64,000 nucleotides of DNA, from the NCBI RefSeq assembly GCF_000170755.1, contig NZ_ABCK01000013.1, positions 62,001-126,000 of the forward strand, read 5' to 3'. Position 1 is the stretch's first letter, and every line of letters begins with the position of its first letter. Shown here piece after piece: positions 1 to 9,463 of this stretch. The position numbers and the translations under genes are program-made. The DNA comes from Lentisphaera araneosa HTCC2155 (GTDB taxonomy: Bacteria > Verrucomicrobiota > Lentisphaeria > Lentisphaerales > Lentisphaeraceae). The notes under the pieces are model-generated. The model saw nothing but the letters and a program-made list of their open reading frames with translations, did not search any database and was not told the origin of the DNA.

Positions 1-1902
1 CACATTGCCGAAGGTGGCATGAAGCGCATTTATAAAGTTTTTGATAATAAACTTAAGCGTCATGTGGCGCTGGCTCGACTTCAAAATAATATGCCTCGCG
101 CAGCGCACGATTCATTTATACGGGAAGCTCGTTTAACGGCTTTGCTTGAACACCCGGGGATTATTTCTGTCTATAATATTGGTATCGACGGCGAAGATAT
201 GCCTTTTTTTACCATGGAACTCAAAGTGGGTAAAAACTTAAATGAGATTGTTAGTGATTCATCAGGTACTTCACTTAATCATTTATTAGAGTCTTTTGTA
301 CGTGTTTGTGATGCTATTTCATATGCGCATTCAAAAAATGTTTTACACCTCGATATCAAACCCGATAATATCCAAATGGGTCAGTTTGGTGAAGTGAAAG
401 TCTGCGATTGGGGATTAGGAAAGATTATTGGTGAGGAGGATGGCGCGGAATTTGATCAGCTCTTATTTAATCCAGATTTACTCAATAACATGACTTTGAG
501 CGGTGAGATAAAGGGTACGCCTGGTTATATGGCACCTGAACAAATAAGAGGAGAGGACAAAACACAACAAACTGACATTTTTTCATTGGGCTGTGTGCTT
601 TATTATATTTTGTGTGGGAAGCCTGCCTTTGCAGGAGGCGTCCAAGATATGCTAGCCAGAACTCTTGTGGGAGATTTTCTCGAGCCTTCTCTACGCAGTG
701 ATTTATGGTTGGTTCCAGAAAGTCTAAATGCAGTCGTTAATAAGGCGATGTCATCGGAAATTGATGGACGTTATAACTCGGTTGAAGAACTAAAAAATGA
801 AGTGCACAATTATTTGGCAGGACGCTCCACTCATGCGGAAAAAGCGGGGCCTTTAAAAGAACTGAAGTTATTTTGGAAAAGGAACAAGACTTTATGTACA
901 TTGACTTCCTTGTTCGTTGTTATCTTAATTACTGGCGCAATCGTTTTTACTTTTCAACTGCAGCAGAAAAATACTGAGCTCAAAAAGGAAAGTGAGCGTG
1001 CCGAGCAGAGTCGGCTAGCCGCCGAAAAAGAAAAGGATCTAGCTCAAGCCGCACTCAAGAGAACTGAGAATGAACGCAGTTTGGTTAAGGCCTTGGTAGA
1101 TAAGCGTAGCATTGATGTGGTGAAGGTTTACAACTTTACAGATCGAATGGTTTTCCATAATCCAAAATTGTATTTAAATCAGGCGCAGGGGCTCTTGGAG
1201 AAAATTGAACCCCTAGACAGCGAGTATGCCTGGGCAACTATGCAGTTAGGCTATGTACATTTTTTAAAGCAGCAATTTCGTGAAGCCAAAGCCTTGTTTG
1301 AAATAAGTGATAATGACCCAGAACTCCACGCACTAGCTTTGCGTTACACTCAAACTAGTCAGCCGGGACAACTTCTCGAAGTTTCAGTTTTACAGAATTT
1401 GCTGGATGACTTATTAGAAAATGAATATCGCTTGGCGGATGTCTTGAAAATAGTCCTTTATGACTCGACTCAAAGGGAAGATGCTGAGGAACGAGCTAGT
1501 TTGGCAAAGTTTCTTTTACAAAAGATTAATCTCGCATGGAATCAGCCAAGTATGATCTATGATGAGAAGGAGAAATCTCTAAAGCTTTCAGGTCAAGGTC
1601 TTGTTCGATTAGCAGTAGAAAGTAAACAACTCCATCAAACCGGGCCTTCGCCTGATCGACGCATATTTGTGACTGGTGGCTTAAGATTTCAAACATTAGA
1701 CTTAAGTGAAAGTTCTTTTAAACACTTAGAGTTGCTAGAAGGTTTGAAATTGAAAGAATTGAATATCTGTCAAAGTGAAGTGCAAGATTTGAGCGCTTTG
1801 GAAAACTTTGATAAGTTAGAAATTTTACGTATTTCTAAGGGGGCTTTTAATCAGGAACAGCTTGCACTTATTCCTGATTATATTGAAGTGTTTGAGCAGT
1901 GA
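1..1902 (+). CDS. Membrane Ser/Thr protein kinase with C-terminal leucine-rich-like domain (5' end outside window)
   Basis: Hanks-type kinase; the reading frame is open from base 1, so the true start lies upstream and the ATG at 19 is inside the glycine-rich loop. Counting from that Met, the catalytic loop is HLDIKPDN (D112, K114, N117), the metal-binding motif is DWG (D130) and MAPEQ closes the activation segment. A membrane segment at about 292-313 follows, then a charged coiled coil, a TPR-like stretch and a short leucine-rich-like tail (LDLSESSF, ELNICQSEVQDL). The kinase is probably cytoplasmic with the C-terminal half outside the membrane. The glycine loop reads GGMK, and the position of the usual VAxK lysine is Ala (VALA). 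Closely resembles the kinases at 12717 and 18008, both paired with ECF sigma genes, so a sigma gene probably lies just upstream of the window. Confidence 0.92.
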   Translation, partial: HIAEGGMKRIYKVFDNKLKRHVALARLQNNMPRAAHDSFIREARLTALLEHPGIISVYNIGIDGEDMPFFTMELKVGKNLNEIVSDSSGTSLNHLLESFVRVCDAISYAHSKNVLHLDIKPDNIQMGQFGEVKVCDWGLGKIIGEEDGAEFDQLLFNPDLLNNMTLSGEIKGTPGYMAPEQIRGEDKTQQTDIFSLGCVLYYILCGKPAFAGGVQDMLARTLVGDFLEPSLRSDLWLVPESLNAVVNKAMSSEIDGRYNSVEELKNEVHNYLAGRSTHAEKAGPLKELKLFWKRNKTLCTLTSLFVVILITGAIVFTFQLQQKNTELKKESERAEQSRLAAEKEKDLAQAALKRTENERSLVKALVDKRSIDVVKVYNFTDRMVFHNPKLYLNQAQGLLEKIEPLDSEYAWATMQLGYVHFLKQQFREAKALFEISDNDPELHALALRYTQTSQPGQLLEVSVLQNLLDDLLENEYRLADVLKIVLYDSTQREDAEERASLAKFLLQKINLAWNQPSMIYDEKEKSLKLSGQGLVRLAVESKQLHQTGPSPDRRIFVTGGLRFQTLDLSESSFKHLELLEGLKLKELNICQSEVQDLSALENFDKLEILRISKGAFNQEQLALIPDYIEVFEQ

Positions 1903-1905
1903 AAT

Positions 1906-3282
1906 TTATTTATCCCACCAAACTTCTTCAAGAGTTGGAAAGATGCAGTTTTTAAGTTCTTTCTCCCACTTTTTCCATTCCTCAAACATACCTTTAGCGA
2001 GCTCGGGTTTTTTGTTTTTAAGATCTTGCTGTTCACCTGGATCTTTGGAGAGGTCGTAGAGTTGATAGCTGTCACCGCGGCGGCCATTATCCAGAAGGAT
2101 TTTATAATTTCCCTGACGTAAACTGAAACCTTGGGTCGTAAGCTTTCTCCAAAAGAGTTTATCGTGTGGATTAGAGCTTTTTTGCCCCGTTAAATATGGG
2201 ATAATGTTGACTCCATCAAGAGGACGTTTTGGGTGTGGTTTTAGTTTGTTTAAGGCAGTGATGGTGGCCAGTATGTCGAGTGAACTCATTGGCTTTTTAT
2301 AAATTTGTCCAGAAGGGATGGTACCTTTCCATTGAACCGCAAAGGGAACACGTGTGCCACCTTCGTGAAGTGAGCCTTTACCTTTTGAAAAAGGGCCATT
2401 ATCCGTAAAAGGCATGGGGCCTTTTAAGGGCCCACCATTATCTGAGAGGAAAAAGACCAAAGTATCTTCCTCAATCTTGTGTTTTTTGAGTCTTGCCATG
2501 ACGCGACCGACGCCATCGTCCACGGCACTCACCATAGCGGCATAGGTACGACGCTTAGAATCTTTTATGTGGGTGAAACGTTTCAAGTATTTTTCAGAAG
2601 CTTGAAGAGGGGTATGGGGTGCATTATAAGATAAATAGAGCATAAAAGGTTTTTTCTCACTTGCTTTTTTATCGATAAAATCGACTGCGGCATCAGTGAG
2701 TATGTCTGTTAAGTAACCCTCAGAAACCTGTATGCGTTCACGATCTCTGATGAGGTGAGTACGGTACCAATCCCAAATGCGTTTGACCTCGCTAAGGTCT
2801 TTGAGATTATATTTGGCAGGAAAGTAATCATGGCCTCCACTTAAGAAGCCAAAAAAATGATCAAAGCCTCGGTTTAAAGGGTGATGGATTGGGTGAGTTC
2901 CCATATGCCATTTACCAATGATAGAGCTAGAATAGCCCACTTCTTTGAGTACCTCTGCAATGTTTTTTTCTTCTAGAGGAAGTCCAGCGATTGGGTTTTC
3001 TGGATTGACTGTGGGGTTGGTCGTGAAACCAAAGCGGTCTTGGTAACGCCCAGTTAGTAAACCAGCACGGCTGGGCCCGCAGACAGGATATGAAACGTGG
3101 GCATCAATACAGTTAACACCATTTTGGGCAATCGAATCTAAGTGAGGTGTGGGAATATCTTTACAGCCATTAAAGCCAACATCTTGATAACCTTGGTCAT
3201 CAGTTAAGATAATGATGAGGTTGGGGCCGGCAATAATACTATTCATAAGAATAAGGTATAAGAAAATAAAAGTTTTATTCAT
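1906..3282 (-). CDS. Secreted sulfatase (type I, formylglycine-dependent)
   Basis: 458 aa with an N-terminal hydrophobic segment that looks like a signal peptide (about residues 1-18). Early metal ligands lie in LTDDQGYQDVG (D28, D29). The sulfatase signature CGPSRAGLLTGRY follows, with Cys68 the residue expected to be oxidised to formylglycine. GKWHMG and SDNGG supply the other active-site groups. The family hydrolyses sulfate esters; in this phylum the substrates are usually algal or animal sulfated polysaccharides, but the substrate here cannot be read from sequence. It converges with the kinase gene (stop codons 3 bases apart) and is divergent from the prepilin-like gene at 3517. Full length for the family. 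Confidence 0.95.
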   Translation of the reverse strand: MNKTFIFLYLILMNSIIAGPNLIIILTDDQGYQDVGFNGCKDIPTPHLDSIAQNGVNCIDAHVSYPVCGPSRAGLLTGRYQDRFGFTTNPTVNPENPIAGLPLEEKNIAEVLKEVGYSSSIIGKWHMGTHPIHHPLNRGFDHFFGFLSGGHDYFPAKYNLKDLSEVKRIWDWYRTHLIRDRERIQVSEGYLTDILTDAAVDFIDKKASEKKPFMLYLSYNAPHTPLQASEKYLKRFTHIKDSKRRTYAAMVSAVDDGVGRVMARLKKHKIEEDTLVFFLSDNGGPLKGPMPFTDNGPFSKGKGSLHEGGTRVPFAVQWKGTIPSGQIYKKPMSSLDILATITALNKLKPHPKRPLDGVNIIPYLTGQKSSNPHDKLFWRKLTTQGFSLRQGNYKILLDNGRRGDSYQLYDLSKDPGEQQDLKNKKPELAKGMFEEWKKWEKELKNCIFPTLEEVWWDK

Positions 3283-3516
3283 GATTTCATCCAGTCATAT
3301 GAGTTTAATTTATAAGTCATTAATCATAAAACAGACTTGCTTAGCAATAGTGAAACACTTTAGCAAAAAAAAGTGAATTTTTACTTTGCTCAGAAAGAAA
3401 TTTAATTTTTTTTTAAAGATTTGTTAAGCTCCAGTCTTTTGGTTCTGATTCCATAATTAAATACACAACGCTTGATATGGCGTCTGAAATAGATTAAAAT
3501 TAAATCAGGTTGGCTT

Positions 3517-4401
3517 ATGGAAAAAATTGAAATTAAAAAAGTTACTCTCGTCGAGATTCTAGTGGTAGTTGCGGTGATCGCAATTTTAGCCTCTCTGCTT
3601 TTACCTGCTTTGAAGAAAGCACGTGAAACGGCAAGAATCGCCGTATGTGTAAGCAATCAGAAGCAGATCGGTATAGCCATGTATAATTACACTGGAGATA
3701 ATGATGGTTACCTCATTTATTCTAGCTGGGTAGTTAAACCCGATGGCAGTGATTATGGTGGTCTAGGAATTGGTTGGGATGATTTACTTAATCCTTACCT
3801 CGGAGGTAATTTAAATTCTTGGGATGATAAGTTGCATTACTTAAATCAAAAAGATGACGAGCGAGCTATCCCTGCATTCATTTGTCCTTCTGATCGTTGG
3901 GGTACAAGAAGTGCCGGTTCGGCTGCTCAGAGTTACGCAGCCAATCAAAGGGTGCTTGGCACGACCAATAATAACTGGGATAAAGCTATAGTCTATCGTT
4001 ATGAAGCCAGTGGTGATGTTCAAAACGCCGTAGAAGGCCAGGCAAAAATAACTGATATTGATGGTCCGGCGGATTGCTTTGCAATAACGGATGCTCCTAA
4101 CAACCGAAATAATAATTGTCATCAAGGCAGTACACATGGACGTGCAGAACTAAGGCACCTCTGGAGAGATAATGGTGCTTTGCAGGCTCAAATCAATATT
4201 CCCTGGTATGGTGTAGATGATCAAACCGGAGGGGCTACTTATGACGATAAAGAAAACTTAGGTGCCTTAGAATTACATTTAGGGAAGCTTAATTATTTAT
4301 TTGTTGATGGCCATGTACAAACCATGAATCCTTATTCAACAATTGGTAGTGGAAACCAACAAAACCCTAGGGGTATCTGGTCCTACGATCCCAACGACTA
4401 A
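3517..4401 (+). CDS. DUF1559 prepilin-like (pseudopilin) surface protein
   Basis: 294 aa. The N-terminus has the prepilin core [20 protein letters not shown] followed by a basic stretch and the CVSNQKQIG region typical of DUF1559 proteins of Planctomycetes and Lentisphaerae. The C-terminal [12 protein letters not shown] is the usual H-x9-DG closing motif. Members are thought to be processed by prepilin peptidase and assembled at the envelope; their exact function is unknown. The residues before TLVE are KKV rather than the usual K-G-F, so the normal cleavage glycine is missing. Followed 56 bases later by the GH16 gene on the same strand, so the two may be co-transcribed. Confidence 0.9.
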   Translation: MEKIEIKKVTLVEILVVVAVIAILASLLLPALKKARETARIAVCVSNQKQIGIAMYNYTGDNDGYLIYSSWVVKPDGSDYGGLGIGWDDLLNPYLGGNLNSWDDKLHYLNQKDDERAIPAFICPSDRWGTRSAGSAAQSYAANQRVLGTTNNNWDKAIVYRYEASGDVQNAVEGQAKITDIDGPADCFAITDAPNNRNNNCHQGSTHGRAELRHLWRDNGALQAQINIPWYGVDDQTGGATYDDKENLGALELHLGKLNYLFVDGHVQTMNPYSTIGSGNQQNPRGIWSYDPND

Positions 4402-4457
4402 ATTTTATTCATTTACTTAAAGAAAATCAATCAAATATTATATTAATGGAGAAAAAC

Positions 4458-5756
4458 ATGAAGAAACTTCTTGTTTCAGGCATGCTTGCGCTCGTATCCG
4501 CAAGTTCAATAAGTGCTCAAACTATCACTCAATACGAAGGTTATGACCTCGTCTGGAATGACGAATTCAATCAAGATGGTGCACTCAATCCAAAAGATTG
4601 GACACATGAAGAAGGCTTTAAGCGCAATGAGGAATTGCAGTGGTATCAGGCTGATAATGCCTTTTGCGAAGATGGCAAACTGGTTATTGAAGGGCGCAAA
4701 GAAACGCGTCCCAACCCAACTTTTAAGGCTGGAAGTAATAGCTGGCGCGAGAGTCGCAAAAATATAGACTACACATCGGCATGTGTAACGACTCAAGACC
4801 GCAAAAGCTGGCTCTATGGTCGTTTCGAAGTACGTGCTAAGATAAAAACAGAAGAAGGACTCTGGCCTGCCATTTGGTTTTTGGGTACAGAGGGCGAATG
4901 GCCAAGCAATGGTGAGATTGACCTCTTGGAGTATTATCATGGCAGTATTTTAGCCAATGCCTGCTGGGGTACAAAAAACCGCTGGGCGGCAAAATGGGAT
5001 GAAAGTAAACGACCTATGTCAGAATTTGGTGGAGCAGATTGGGATAATGAATTTCATTACTGGAGAATGGATTGGGATCAGCACAGTATAAAACTTTATA
5101 TGGATGGACGTTTACTCAATGAAATTGACGTTAATAACACCAATAATGCTACTACTAAATGGGGGCCTAAAAATCCTTTTCGCCAGCCTCAGTACTTATT
5201 GCTTAACCTTGCCTTAGGCGGAAATAGAGGTGGTGATGTGAGTAAGACTACTTTCCCTTCACGTTACGAAATTGATTATGTTCGTGTTTACCAGAAGAAT
5301 GCTGCAGGTTTAGCAAAAGCGCAAAAAGAAAAAGACTTAAAAAAGAAAAAAGCTTTAGCAGCTTTAAAAGAAATCCCTAAAGTTAAGTCAGCTCAATCTT
5401 ATATTCTTGTTGGCAAAGCATGGGATGCTCAGAAAAAAGGTGATCATGCTACTGCAATTGCCTACAGTAATAAGTGTGTAGACATGTACCTCAAAAGAGC
5501 GAAACAAATTCAGTCTCAACTTTCATCTTTACCGAAAGGCTCCCGTAAAGAAGTCAACAAATACGCTATCTTGAATGATGTGGGTGTTAGTCTCTTTATC
5601 AAAGCAACGACTTTGGAGGAAGTGGGAGATAAAGCCGGAGCTAAAAAAGTCTATGCGACTTTATTCAATGATGTGAAGTACGCTCAATGCTGGGATAATA
5701 AAGGTTGGTTTTGGCAGCCTGCTAAAGTCGCAGAGAAAAAAATACAAGAGCTTTAA
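4458..5756 (+). CDS. Secreted GH16 beta-glucanase with extra C-terminal helical domain
   Basis: Start chosen at 4458 because GGAG at 4448-4451 sits 6 bases before it and it gives a clean signal peptide ending ...SASSISA-Q; an in-frame ATG at 4446 overlaps that ribosome site. Residues of about 25-290 form a GH16 domain with the catalytic motif GEIDLLEYY (E153, D155, E158), which in this family cleaves beta-1,3/1,4-glucans such as laminarin; related GH16 enzymes act on agar, carrageenan or porphyran. Residues of about 291-432 are a Lys-rich linker and a TPR-like helical domain ending in GWFWQPAKVAEKK. DNA encoding the last part of that domain recurs as a fragment at 16659-16997. Probably in one unit with the prepilin-like gene upstream. 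Confidence 0.93.
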   Translation: MKKLLVSGMLALVSASSISAQTITQYEGYDLVWNDEFNQDGALNPKDWTHEEGFKRNEELQWYQADNAFCEDGKLVIEGRKETRPNPTFKAGSNSWRESRKNIDYTSACVTTQDRKSWLYGRFEVRAKIKTEEGLWPAIWFLGTEGEWPSNGEIDLLEYYHGSILANACWGTKNRWAAKWDESKRPMSEFGGADWDNEFHYWRMDWDQHSIKLYMDGRLLNEIDVNNTNNATTKWGPKNPFRQPQYLLLNLALGGNRGGDVSKTTFPSRYEIDYVRVYQKNAAGLAKAQKEKDLKKKKALAALKEIPKVKSAQSYILVGKAWDAQKKGDHATAIAYSNKCVDMYLKRAKQIQSQLSSLPKGSRKEVNKYAILNDVGVSLFIKATTLEEVGDKAGAKKVYATLFNDVKYAQCWDNKGWFWQPAKVAEKKIQEL

Positions 5757-6448
5757 TTTATTTTAGAACTTTACCCACAATAAGGGGGTATGATGCGACC
5801 CATACGAGAAGGACGCTGTCCCTCTCGAGCTCTCCCTGCAAGGATTTGCCAATCCTTGACCAGGCGACTAGGGGGCTTTGCCCCCTGTTATGGATAATCA
5901 TGATTTATTTTAGTACTTTACACATGAGGGAGCTCTGTGCTCTCGAGTCTTACAAGTAAGGTGTAGTCATACTTTGACTACACCTTATTGCTTGAAGGTA
6001 AAATATGTCTAGTTAAGGACTGAAAACCCGACAAATAATAGTATGGACCGTCAGGTGTATGGCTGAGAATATCTAAATTGTCAGGGCTAACTTGTGAGTC
6101 CGCTAGAATGTAGCGTACACCCTTAGGTGTATGAAAATGGATTCATCATTAATCCAGGGCCCAAGCTTGGGTCCGAAATATGCAGGGCTCACATCCGCGA
6201 GCCCTATTTACATCTAAACTATTTGTCGTGTGGCAGACGCCACAGGCTACTCACTGTCGATACTTTGTATCTTGAAAGTGTCGTGAATTTCTATAAAGGC
6301 TATACCCGAATGTAGGAGAAATTACTTTTGAAATTCTTACTATGAATAAGCAGAGATTTTTGATGACACTGAAAAAGTGCATTTGCTGTTAAGGTCGGTG
6401 ACAACATGTCGGTTTCGATACTTTGTAATAAGTAAATAAAGGAACTTG
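5757..6448. repeat. Long intergenic region with many unrelated stem-loops
   Basis: No convincing gene. The region is packed with short inverted repeats of different sequence: AAGGATT/AATCCTT near 5840-5858, AGGGGGC-ttt-GCCCCCT at 5870-5886, a 13-bp arm pair around TAAGGTGTAGTCA (5957-5987), CGCTA-gaatg-TAGCG near 6104, TACACC-ctta-GGTGTA near 6117, GGGCCCAAGCTTGGGTCC near 6158, AGGGCTC/GAGCCCT near 6183 and GTGGC-agac-GCCAC near 6226. The phrase TCGATACTTTGTA occurs twice (near 6255 and 6412). A 62-codon open frame at 6127 runs through these hairpins and is not believed. Confidence 0.7.
5955..5989. repeat. Strong inverted repeat (13-bp stem)
   Basis: TAAGGTGTAGTCA and its exact complement are separated by 5 bases (tactt). 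It lies about 200 bases downstream of the GH16 stop codon. It lacks a clear T-run, so it could be a transcript-stabilising hairpin or a weak bidirectional terminator rather than a standard intrinsic terminator. Confidence 0.65.
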
Positions 6449-6748
6449 ATGATGCAGCAATGTAATGAATACGAAGACTTTGAGTTTGGCGTATTGAGTG
6501 AGCAAGAAATTCGATTGATTATGGCAGAGTATAGCCGTCAGAAATTAAAAGAAAGTTTGATTGGTCCACTTATTTCAACTTTTGTCCATACCCTCTTGAT
6601 AGTCCTGGCGGTTCTTTTTTTTCAGGGCGAGGCAGTGTCGAAAAATGCACATGTCGAAATTACTAAAATGGAGGAAGCTCCCCCTGTTGATGTACCCCAC
6701 CTCCTCCTCCGCCACCAGAAATACCTCCACCTGAGCCTCAGGATGTAG
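6449..6748 (+). pseudogene. N-terminal part of a TonB-like anchored toroid protein, cut by a frameshift
   Basis: Start at the ATG at 6449, with AAAGGA six bases upstream; an adjacent ATG at 6452 is also possible. The first 80 or so codons give a short cytoplasmic head, one membrane segment (ISTFVHTLLIVLAVLFF) and the start of a proline-rich linker (EEAPPVDVP), the layout of TonB-like or energy-coupling anchors. After the C-run at 6695-6698 the frame becomes nonsense and stops at 6748. Inserting one base in that C-run joins it to the open frame beginning near 6697, giving a continuous run of prolines. The two parts are therefore one gene with a one-base defect, a real mutation or a sequencing error. 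Confidence 0.8.
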
Positions 6749-8007
6749 TTTCTCTAGATCCAAGCTTTATTTCTGAAGATGCTCTAGATACCGAAGATTT
6801 GTTAGTTGAAACTGAAGAGATAAGTGATGCACCTCCTTCATCAATTGATTCTGAATTTGATTTAACAACTGATATTAAGCCTTCTACATCAAGTTTACTA
6901 TCTAGTAAGATGTTTGGTGGACGCTCAGCCTCTGGGCGTGCAGCAGCACTTAAATCTTATGGAGGAAAAATGGCAGCTCAAGAATCATTAACTAAGGCTT
7001 TGGAGTGGTTAGCCGATGTACAAAACCCAAATGGGTCATGGTGTAGTGCGGATAGTAATTCAAGATCTTATACGGCGATGACCTCTTTGGCCTTGTTAAC
7101 CTATTTAGCTCATGGTGAAACTCCGAAATCAAAAAAATATGGTAAAACAGTTTCTAAAGCAATTGCATGGTTGATAAAAGATCCAATAACCAGTGACTCC
7201 TACTCACATGCGATAAAGACCTATGCATTAGCAGAGGCCTATGCTATGACGGGGAATTACGCCTTAAAGGAATTAGTTGAAAACTGTGTCAAAGTGATCG
7301 TGGATGGTCAGCAAGATGCTGGTGGCTTTACGTACAATTATGGCCCCGCTAGTGTTAAGGAGGATTTATCAGTTGGTGGCTGGAATTATCAGGCAATGAA
7401 AGCAGCTAAAGCCTCTGGATGTGGAGCTTCAGAACTTAGTAACGCAGTTGATTTATCTCTTCATTATCTTAAAAAGATGGCTGGAGGAAGTTTAAGCGGA
7501 GATGGCTTCCCCTATGATTACAATAAAAAGAAAACGGGAACTAAGCACACAATGCGAGCCGTAGGAGTCTTATGTCTACAGCTTTATGGGGCAGGGAGTG
7601 CCACAGAACTTCAGGATGAAATTGACAAAATCGCAAGTGTAGATTTAGAGGCTTTAAGCTGGGGTCAAGCGCCAGAAGGTTCATTGTATGGCTGGTATTA
7701 TGCAACGCAAAGTATGTTTCACAAGGGGGGGAAGCACTGGGAGTCCTGGAATAATAAGTTTCAGAATGAATTAAAAAATAACCAAAGCTCTGAAGGTTAT
7801 TGGGATTGGCCTGCTAGTGATCAATCTTCGCATACAGGGCCACTTAAAAGTGAATTGAATATTAGAGTTTATGCGACGACTCTCTGCTCCTTAATGTTGA
7901 CCGTGTATTATCGCTATTTACCGATGACGGCAGGAACTCAGCAGAAAGGCGAATCCCTATCAAGTCATATGAATGATGCGAATGAGGAGCTTATTGATAT
8001 CTTTTAA
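6697..8007 (+). pseudogene. C-terminal part: prenyltransferase/squalene-cyclase-like alpha-alpha toroid domain
   Basis: Continuation of the gene starting at 6449, in the neighbouring frame. It opens with a Pro-rich stretch (PPPPPPPEIPPPEPQD) and an acidic linker, then about 330 residues of toroid repeats with QNPNGSW, QQDAGGF and GYWDWP signatures typical of terpenoid-cyclase/prenyltransferase folds found in large PVC surface proteins. No DxDD or DDxxD cyclase motif is evident, so it is probably a structural or binding domain rather than a terpene cyclase. An internal TTG at 6799 could start translation of the part alone, but it has no good ribosome site. The envelope location is inferred from the anchor in the first part. 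Confidence 0.8.
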
Positions 8008-8194
8008 GCTGGGGCATTAGGGTGTGTATGAAACATGCGAAGAAGTATAAATCACAAATGTAATAAACTCTAGCAAGAGGTTGTCTCAAATAAAGCAATT
8101 CACAATATCTTGTTTTAATTGAAGGGAGAAGCAGTCTTTTTGTTCTATGAGACGTATTAATTCCAGTAGTCTTAACAATCCTTGAAGAATGATA

Positions 8195-9457
8195 TTAGAA
8201 TAACTCTTTAATAGGACCCGTAGAATCGGCGAATTTATTAATCTGAATATTGTTTTTTTGCATAAGAGTTAACCAAAGATTAGCGAGCGGCGTATCTTTT
8301 TCGGGGAGTACTAAATGACGACCATGTACAACATTATTCATGCCCCCACCCGATAGAATCATGGGAAGATTTTTCAACATATGTGCGGTACGGATATTGC
8401 TACCCCAAGCAATAGTACAGTTATCATATAATGAACTACCATCGAATTCCTTTTTTGCTTTCAAGTTATCAATCAAGAGTGCTAATAACTCAGTGTTTTT
8501 GCGATCGCGTAGTTGGCTTGCAGCAGTTCGTTCTTTAGATACGGTATAATGACTAATAGAATGAGGGTCATAGTATATGCCTAAGCCTTTTAGCAGTGAT
8601 TTGGTTGGTTGGCAATAAGATATCACCGGGCTTTGATGCGTTTGTAAAGCTAGCGCCATAAGCTCGTAAGTGACTTTGATTTCAGTATAACCATCTTTGA
8701 TCACAGGTAGTTTAAAGTTTATTCTAGGTTTAGGGGTGTCGGCCCATAGAGCCTCACGTGAGAGGCTATGTTCAATATCTCGAATTGAGTGAAAGTATTC
8801 ATCGAGTTTTTCACGATCATTATGGGCTAATTTTTTATTGAGACCTTTAAAGTCTTTGTAAATTCCATCCAAGATACTTTGCTTATTTTTTAATCTTAGC
8901 ACTCGCTCTTCAGAACTCTCTCGATCCTGACCAAAAAGCTTTGCATATAGTTCTAAAGGACCCATTATACCTGTGATGGGCTTGCCTTCTATATTCCATG
9001 AAAGTGATCGGCCTGGTCCATGTCCATCTCTGTCGCCACCTGATAAGGCTAAATGGCTGTAACGCATTTTTTTGCCGAGTTGCATTCCCGCAAGTACATC
9101 ACAGGAAATTGAATTGTGAAAAAGCTTGCCAGGTGTACGGTGCACATTGGCACAAGTGAGTAGATTAGTACTTCCCTGATGGGCTGATGTTGCGCCTGCG
9201 TTGGTCAAATTTGTAATGTAGCTAAGGTCATTTTTATGCCTAGTGAGTGGTTTCATTCCCTCGGGGAGAGTGTGCCATGAGCCTTCTTTACTTGGAAAAA
9301 AACTTTCTTTGGTGAAACCAAAACCGACGCTACAAAAAATCATTTTCTTGGCTGGATCAGGAGTCTTTTCATTGGCGAAAGTTTCTAACAAGGGTAGCGC
9401 TAAGCAGGCTCCAGTCGCTTTTAAGAATGATCTTCTTGATATTTGATTTATAATCAT
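8195..9457 (-). CDS. DUF1552 exported protein
   Basis: 420 aa with a Tat-like signal (SRRSFLKATGACLALPLLE), then the DUF1552 domain (FCSVGFGF, HQGSTNLLTC, SYCQPTKSL, AWGSNI). The function is unknown, but in Planctomycetes and Lentisphaerae these proteins are almost always encoded next to PSD1/DUF1592 haem proteins. That is the case here: the upstream partner ends 6 bases before this start. Likely periplasmic, exported folded, and part of the same complex as its partner. It is the last gene of the minus-strand run beginning with the sigma factor at 15387. Confidence 0.92.
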   Translation of the reverse strand: MIINQISRRSFLKATGACLALPLLETFANEKTPDPAKKMIFCSVGFGFTKESFFPSKEGSWHTLPEGMKPLTRHKNDLSYITNLTNAGATSAHQGSTNLLTCANVHRTPGKLFHNSISCDVLAGMQLGKKMRYSHLALSGGDRDGHGPGRSLSWNIEGKPITGIMGPLELYAKLFGQDRESSEERVLRLKNKQSILDGIYKDFKGLNKKLAHNDREKLDEYFHSIRDIEHSLSREALWADTPKPRINFKLPVIKDGYTEIKVTYELMALALQTHQSPVISYCQPTKSLLKGLGIYYDPHSISHYTVSKERTAASQLRDRKNTELLALLIDNLKAKKEFDGSSLYDNCTIAWGSNIRTAHMLKNLPMILSGGGMNNVVHGRHLVLPEKDTPLANLWLTLMQKNNIQINKFADSTGPIKELF

Positions 9458-9463
9458 AATACT

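Noticed and set aside
6127-6315. 62-codon open frame
   Set aside because: It runs through several perfect hairpins, has no ribosome site and no protein-like features; explained by the stem-loop field.
6690-6700. Programmed -1 frameshift joining the two toroid-gene parts
   Set aside because: The C-run is not a classical heptamer that re-pairs in both sites and no stimulating structure is evident; a one-base mutation or read error is simpler.
6799-7100. Terpene cyclase (squalene-hopene cyclase) assignment
   Set aside because: The fold signatures are there, but no DxDD motif is seen and the protein has a membrane anchor plus proline rod, so a structural toroid domain is more likely.
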